NCBI RefSeq assembly: GCF_014653695.1
Contig: NZ_BNAR01000004.1
Span: forward strand, 124,001-188,000
Direction: 5' to 3'
Source of the DNA: Lentzea cavernae
GTDB lineage: Bacteria; Actinomycetota; Actinomycetes; Mycobacteriales; Pseudonocardiaceae
DNA: 64,000 nt
The notes beneath the pieces were generated by a model. The model ran no database searches. It was not told the origin of the DNA and saw only the letters and a list, made by a program, of their open reading frames with translations. This document shows positions 63,142 to 64,000 of this stretch, piece by piece (positions within the stretch are counted from its first letter, which is position 1; each line of letters opens with the position of its first letter). The position numbers and the translations under genes were made by a program.

Positions 63142-64000
63142 CAGATTTCCCTTCCGGCGAGTTCGCCTTCCCAGATGGCGTTGAACACCCGGCGCGGCGA
63201 CACGCTGTCGCCGATCGCCCGCACGGGCACAACGCCCTGCAGCGCGTGGAACAGGGCGTCCTCCGCCTTGTTGCCGGTGCTGAGCACCACCGCGTCCACG
63301 TCTTCGTGCACGGTGGACTCGTTCGTCCACACGTCGGCGAGCGTCACCGCGTCCTCGTTGACGGAGACCAGCTCGTGGTCGGTGATGAACTTGACGCCCT
63401 TGTTGCGGATGCGCCGGTACGTGGCCTGGAGGTCACGACTGGCCTCCAGGTCGGGGGCGACCTGCGGCAGCCGCGTCACGATGGTCACCTTGTGGCGCAG
63501 GTCGGCGAGGTGCTCGGCGACGACGACGGCCTGGCGTGCGCCCGTGTCGTCGAAGACGAAGACCGTCGGGCCGAGCTCGGCCTTGCCCGCCATGACCTCG
63601 TTGATCGAGTACACGTTCCACTGGTCGGCGCCCGGCACGATCGTCCCGTCGCCCCAGGACGAGGGGCGCAGCGAGCTCCAGCCGTGCTTCAGCGGTGTCG
63701 AGCCGGTGGCGACGACGACCTCGTCGAACCCGGCCAGGTCGTCGGCCTCCGCCCGGTGCGAGAGCTTGACCTCGACCTGGGTCTCCCCGATCTGCGAGAT
63801 CAGCCAGTCGGTGATGCCCTGCCACTCGGCGTAGGTCTCCGAGCGGGCCATCAGCGCGACCTGGCCGCCCAGTTCGGAGTTCTGCTCGAACAGGGTCACG
63901 GAATGGCCGCGTTGCGCCGCCGTCAGCGCCGCCCGCAGACCACCGGGCCCGCCACCGACCACGGCGACGCGCTTGCTCTCCTGCGCCTGCTTCAACGTGC
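63141..64000 (-). CDS. FAD/NAD(P)-binding oxidoreductase, probably OYE/2,4-dienoyl-CoA reductase type, 5' end outside window
   Basis: About 286 residues of the C-terminal part are visible. KRVAVVGGGPGGLRAALTAA is an FAD-binding Rossmann motif, followed by EQNSELGGQ, VVVATGSTPL and a second dinucleotide domain (VFVFDDTGARQAVVVAEHL). This is the layout of the C-terminal half of old-yellow-enzyme-type reductases such as 2,4-dienoyl-CoA reductase; the FMN barrel would lie beyond base 64000. The frame stays open to the window edge, so the Met near 63995 is probably internal. It is the most upstream visible gene of the operon and probably performs a reductive step on an unsaturated or N-heterocyclic substrate. 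Confidence 0.82.
   Translation of the reverse strand, partial: TLKQAQESKRVAVVGGGPGGLRAALTAAQRGHSVTLFEQNSELGGQVALMARSETYAEWQGITDWLISQIGETQVEVKLSHRAEADDLAGFDEVVVATGSTPLKHGWSSLRPSSWGDGTIVPGADQWNVYSINEVMAGKAELGPTVFVFDDTGARQAVVVAEHLADLRHKVTIVTRLPQVAPDLEASRDLQATYRRIRNKGVKFITDHELVSVNEDAVTLADVWTNESTVHEDVDAVVLSTGNKAEDALFHALQGVVPVRAIGDSVSPRRVFNAIWEGELAGREI

Overview
The window is high-GC DNA with long overlapping coding frames, frequent GTG starts and gene families typical of filamentous actinobacteria. The gene styles suggest a Pseudonocardiaceae-like genus (Saccharothrix, Lentzea or Actinosynnema type), but that placement is inference. No rRNA, tRNA or CRISPR array was seen.

Bases 1-34530 hold one end of a modular type I polyketide gene cluster. 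Four PKS genes run on the minus strand from about 25.1 kb to beyond base 1, encoding a bare loading ACP and five modules. Module 1 is KS-AT-DH-KR-ACP, module 2 KS-AT-DH-ER-KR-ACP, module 3 KS-AT-DH-KR-ACP, module 4 KS-AT-KR-ACP, and module 5 starts KS-AT-DH. Docking segments agree with the order PKS1>PKS2>PKS3>PKS4. Divergently transcribed genes encode a discrete acyltransferase and an arginine/tryptophan-type 2-monooxygenase, followed by a convergent nitrilase-family amidase. This trio is the known route from arginine through 4-guanidinobutyramide to a 4-guanidinobutyryl starter in marginolactones (azalomycin F, desertomycin, primycin class). The best reading is therefore a guanidino- or amino-polyol macrolactone cluster. 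The CoA ligase and any amidinohydrolase are not in view. A five-helix membrane protein, an 18-residue candidate peptide, an FAD monooxygenase and a macrolide-type glycosyltransferase follow; a divergent GT4 glycosyltransferase may mark the edge.

Bases 34.6-50.9 kb look like mixed chromosomal genes. They include a MEDS/HATPase/STAS partner-switching group, two gene remnants (CGNR regulator, epoxide hydrolase), two small secreted rodlin-like proteins, and an ECF42-type sigma factor with its DGPF partner. A two-gene unit joins a two-helix membrane protein to a STAND-like NTPase with TPR/Sel1 repeats, and the two share a conserved terminal peptide motif. An XRE/MmyB regulator, an SDR, an 11-mer repeat protein with a tail anchor, a VanZ protein, an EamA transporter and a scar of two gene fragments complete the region.

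Bases 50955-64000 are one tightly coupled minus-strand operon of at least 14 genes, nearly all overlapping by 1-8 bases. It encodes an old-yellow-enzyme-type oxidoreductase, a carboxymuconolactone-decarboxylase-fold protein, a DUF2848 protein, an Asp/Glu-racemase-superfamily enzyme, an SDR and an oligopeptide-type ABC transporter without a visible binding protein. An alpha/beta-hydrolase lacking catalytic residues, a CoA-transferase, a cyclase-family metallohydrolase, an MmgE/PrpD protein and a hydantoinase-like amidohydrolase follow. It looks like a catabolic pathway for an imported, probably cyclic amide or imide compound, but the substrate cannot be named from sequence.
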